Assembly (NCBI RefSeq): GCF_022699665.1 | Contig: NZ_JALDNB010000003.1 | Span: 186,001-250,000 of the forward strand | DNA: 64,000 bases | From: Chryseobacterium aahli | Lineage (GTDB): Bacteria > Bacteroidota > Bacteroidia > Flavobacteriales > Weeksellaceae | Direction of reading: 5' to 3' | Shown: positions 61,768 to 64,000 of the stretch, piece after piece | Position numbering within the stretch: the first letter of the stretch is position 1 | Layout: every line of letters begins with the position of its first letter | Translations under genes and position numbers: made by a program | Notes under the pieces: generated by a model | Databases searched by the model: none | Seen by the model: the letters and a program-made list of their open reading frames with translations, nothing else | Told to the model about the DNA's origin: nothing

Positions 61768-61799
61768 GTATCGAGAACTATCAATGAACTTCTCGATAC
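61768..61799. repeat. Palindrome GTATCGAGAA / TTCTCGATAC before the MFS gene
   Basis: A perfect 10-bp inverted repeat with a 12-base interior, followed by actcgaagtgacg at about 61818-61830. It looks like an intergenic element and would be translated only if the MFS gene began at 61756. Confidence 0.6.
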
Positions 61800-61854
61800 G
61801 ATTCTCTTCAAAAATCTACTCGAAGTGACGTTATTAATCATTAAATCAGAAATT

Positions 61855-63087
61855 GTGAAACTCTTACATATATATACAAGTTCTTACAAAGGACTTTCAA
61901 AAGAAAGCTGGATGCTGGCATTGGTAATGCTCATCAACCGTTCCGGCTCTATGGTACTTCCGTTTTTGGGAGTATACATGACTGCGCATCTGAAATTCAG
62001 TATAGAAAATACCGGAATTGTTTTAAGCTTTTTCGGAATCGGTTCGGTAATCGGTTCTTGGTTAGGCGGATTCATTACCGATAGAATCGGAGAATACAAA
62101 GTTCAATATCTTAGTTTATTATTGAGTGTACCCTTATTTTGTTTAATTCCGCTTTTTAAAACAGAGGCTGGTGTTGCTTTAATTATTTTACTGCAAAGTA
62201 TTGTAAGTGATTCATTTCGCCCGGCGAACTCTGTGGCCATTACAAAATATGCAAAGCCTGAAAATATTACGAGAGCGTTCTCGCTTAATCGTATGGCGGT
62301 CAATTTGGGATTTTCAATTGGTCCTGCTTTAGGTGGAATCTTGTCTGCAATTTCTTATGATTTTTTGTTTTACAGTAATGCATTAGCAGCTTTATTGGCG
62401 GGTTTAATTTATATTTGGTTTTTCTACAAAAGAAATAAATTGGCAAAAATAAAAGCAAAAAAGGTACAAGAAGTTATAGAAATTAAAAAAGAAAACTCGC
62501 CATATAGTGATGGTAAGTTCTTGATTTACTGTTTCTTTTGCATGTTGTTTTCAATCTGTTTTTTCCAGTTATTCAGTACATTGACCATATTTTACAAAGA
62601 CACTGCTCACTTAAGTCAGCAAAGCATTGGATATATTTTAGGATACAGCGGATTTTTGGTGGTTTTACTTGAAATGGGACTGGTACAGATTGCCGAGAAG
62701 TATTTTACTTTGGCTCGTACCATGTTTTTAGGAACATTTATTTGTGGACTTTCGTACGCAATGTTAGGTTTCGATCATAGTATTGTGACTTTAATTATTT
62801 CAATGAGCCTCTTGTCTGCCGGTGAAATCTGGGCATTACCTTTCATGTCAACCATTACGGCTTTACGTTCAGGCAAAAATAACAAAGGCGCATACATGGG
62901 CTTGAACGGAATTTCCTTTTCAATCGCATTTATCGTTACGCCTTATTTAGGAACTTTAATTGCTGAAAAATTCGGATTTAATATGCTGTGGATAGGCACC
63001 GGAATTTTAGCGACCATGATAGCCATTGGTTTTTACTTTATTGTGCCTTGGATGTTGAAAGATAAAGAGGCTGAAGCGCAATCTTAA
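61855..63087 (+). CDS. MFS transporter
   Basis: 410 residues from the GTG at 61855; this start gives KLLHIYTSSYKGLSKESW as in relatives, whereas an ATG at 61756 would translate the palindrome. Twelve membrane helices; the 2-3 loop GGFITDRIGEYKV is the MFS D-R motif, and RAFSLNRMAVNLGFSIGPALGG a motif-C-like segment. Closest general resemblance is to drug/sugar efflux MFS; substrate unknown. Terminator at 63125-63153. Confidence 0.88.
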   Translation: MKLLHIYTSSYKGLSKESWMLALVMLINRSGSMVLPFLGVYMTAHLKFSIENTGIVLSFFGIGSVIGSWLGGFITDRIGEYKVQYLSLLLSVPLFCLIPLFKTEAGVALIILLQSIVSDSFRPANSVAITKYAKPENITRAFSLNRMAVNLGFSIGPALGGILSAISYDFLFYSNALAALLAGLIYIWFFYKRNKLAKIKAKKVQEVIEIKKENSPYSDGKFLIYCFFCMLFSICFFQLFSTLTIFYKDTAHLSQQSIGYILGYSGFLVVLLEMGLVQIAEKYFTLARTMFLGTFICGLSYAMLGFDHSIVTLIISMSLLSAGEIWALPFMSTITALRSGKNNKGAYMGLNGISFSIAFIVTPYLGTLIAEKFGFNMLWIGTGILATMIAIGFYFIVPWMLKDKEAEAQS

Positions 63088-63124
63088 ATAAAGTATAGGA
63101 TTTCATCCTGTCAACGTATCAAAG

Positions 63125-63153
63125 AAAAGCTACAGAATTTCTGTAGCTTTTTT
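63125..63153. terminator. Intrinsic terminator after the MFS gene
   Basis: An 11-bp stem (aaaagctacag / ctgtagctttt) with a 5-base loop and T run. Confidence 0.9.
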
Positions 63154-63233
63154 CTTTGTGTAATATGTATTCAATTAAAAAAATTCAAATCATTTTTATT
63201 CAGATTATATATTTTTTGGAAATTAGATATATT

Positions 63234-63743
63234 TTATCTCAAACTCCTCACACTTACTTCAGGTTTCTCACCTGCAGGCACAATAAAAATAGCATTGTCG
63301 TTAATGGTGTCTCCGGCATCAAAGTAATAACTTCCTATGACCGGAAGAATGTTGGTTACAGACTTACCAGATTTATCGTAAGAAGAATATGATACATTAA
63401 TCATTTGGGTTTTCATTTTTAACTGAATCTTTTTTGAGGTCAGTTTTGCTCCTGTAGCATTTACGCAATCAAGTTCCACAATTCCGGTGTCTAGTACGAT
63501 TTGCGGGTATGAAGTAAGCCTGATATTATAAGATTTATCTGATGTATTTTTTACAGATGCCGAAACTTTATAGCGGTCAAATGTTTTTCCGCCAGCCTGT
63601 ACGCTTTCTTTGTTGGTGATATTAAAACTGACCTTCAGACCGTTGACGTCTACTGTTTCACCGTCAGAAATTTTCTGAGCCTTTGCGAAAGTTACGAAAC
63701 TGCTGAATGTTAAAACTAAAAGTAAAAGAATTGAGTTTTTCAT
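63234..63743 (-). CDS. Exported protein of unknown function
   Basis: 169 residues with a signal peptide (to about 23, FAKAQ). A beta-rich body contains NGLKVSFNITNKESV, FDRYKVSASVKNTSDKSYNIRLTSYP and IFIVPAGEKPEVSVRSL, suggesting an Ig-like fold. I do not recognise the family. The partial gene at 63861-64000 has a similar ending (IIPLGAKADLSLDI), so the two may be related and in one operon. Confidence 0.7.
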   Translation of the reverse strand: MKNSILLLLVLTFSSFVTFAKAQKISDGETVDVNGLKVSFNITNKESVQAGGKTFDRYKVSASVKNTSDKSYNIRLTSYPQIVLDTGIVELDCVNATGAKLTSKKIQLKMKTQMINVSYSSYDKSGKSVTNILPVIGSYYFDAGDTINDNAIFIVPAGEKPEVSVRSLR

Positions 63744-63860
63744 GTGATATGATTTTGGTGATTTTTATTGATATAAATTTACAAAATAATGAGAGTTGAT
63801 AAAACTAAATTTCCTCATATTCAGAAAAAATTTGAGCATGAGGAAATATAAAGCTGAAAA

Positions 63861-64000
63861 TTATTCAATTTTTGCTGTCCATTCTGCGCCGCTGATATCA
63901 GTTAATTTGATAATTGAAATCTTTTCATTTTGAATTAAAGCTTTTTTTATATCTAAACTTAAATCTGCTTTTGCACCTAGTGGAATAATCAAACTGTGCT
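63861..64000 (-). CDS. C-terminal end of a further exported-type protein (5' end beyond the window)
   Basis: Stop at 63861-63863 and 45 readable codons to the right edge: SLIIPLGAKADLSLDIKK, then KLTDISGAEWTAKIE. It resembles the end of the gene at 63234 in placing a (V/I)P(A/L)G turn before a beta strand. Function not known. Confidence 0.5.
   Translation of the reverse strand, partial: HSLIIPLGAKADLSLDIKKALIQNEKISIIKLTDISGAEWTAKIE

Overview
The window is chromosomal DNA from a member of the Flavobacteriia, most likely Chryseobacterium or a close relative in the Weeksellaceae. This is inferred from low-GC, A/T-rich spacers, promoters of the Bacteroidota type (TTTG, then about 16-19 bases, then TAnnTTTG), weak Shine-Dalgarno signals, a type IX secretion sorting domain, SPII lipoproteins, an OlsF-type aminolipid synthase, and gene neighbourhoods typical of that group. 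There is no rRNA, CRISPR array, intact insertion sequence or prophage. Most of the window is core or near-core metabolism with small accessory patches.

Layout. 1-5 kb: end of an Old Yellow Enzyme gene, two small membrane proteins (DUF2752 and CCC-motif), a ClpB/ClpV-type AAA+ unfoldase and a lytic transglycosylase. 5-8 kb (minus): a secreted endonuclease I with a T9SS tail, a DUF4136 lipoprotein and DUF5522; then a small HExxH membrane protein. 8-13 kb: a PLP deaminase, a glucosaminidase with LysM repeats, hemL, and a cytosine-deaminase-like amidohydrolase followed by an AraC regulator with no normal start codon for its full N-terminus. 14-17 kb: a ClC channel with CBS domains and a solitary mreB. 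17-24.5 kb: a TonB-dependent receptor with two beta-helix lipoproteins, divergent from a PhoB/PhoR-like two-component pair; a 10-bp inverted repeat lies between them.

24.6-35 kb: an acidic-tailed protein, a GH13 amylase-family enzyme, a GreA-like protein joined to a 24-residue-repeat exported protein, an SDR, thyA, a decayed toxin-antitoxin locus with an orphan antitoxin paralog, an M1 aminopeptidase and an HMG-CoA synthase. 35-42 kb: an AraC regulator divergent from an aldehyde dehydrogenase with a paired DUF779 gene, a dicarboxylate symporter, and cbpA-cbpM. 42-48 kb: a cystathionine-beta-synthase-type enzyme, an FtsX/LolC-type permease back-to-back with a NamZ muramidase, small envelope proteins and a thioredoxin-fold lipid- or periplasm-facing protein.

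48-56 kb (minus): a response regulator, histidine kinase and LTA-synthase-like phosphotransferase probably form one operon; two identical tRNA-Phe genes stand in tandem; aspartate kinase is followed by a bifunctional OlsF acyltransferase. 56-64 kb: fbp-menC, a DUF900-type hydrolase, glnS, an MFS transporter, a small exported protein and the end of one further gene.

Several spacers carry dispersed palindromic elements (at about 8.1, 25.4, 27.0, 37.7, 38.15, 43.3, 43.5 and 61.8 kb). At least two families occur twice in this window. These elements, the PhoBR-linked receptor locus and the decaying toxin-antitoxin pair are the parts most worth a second look.
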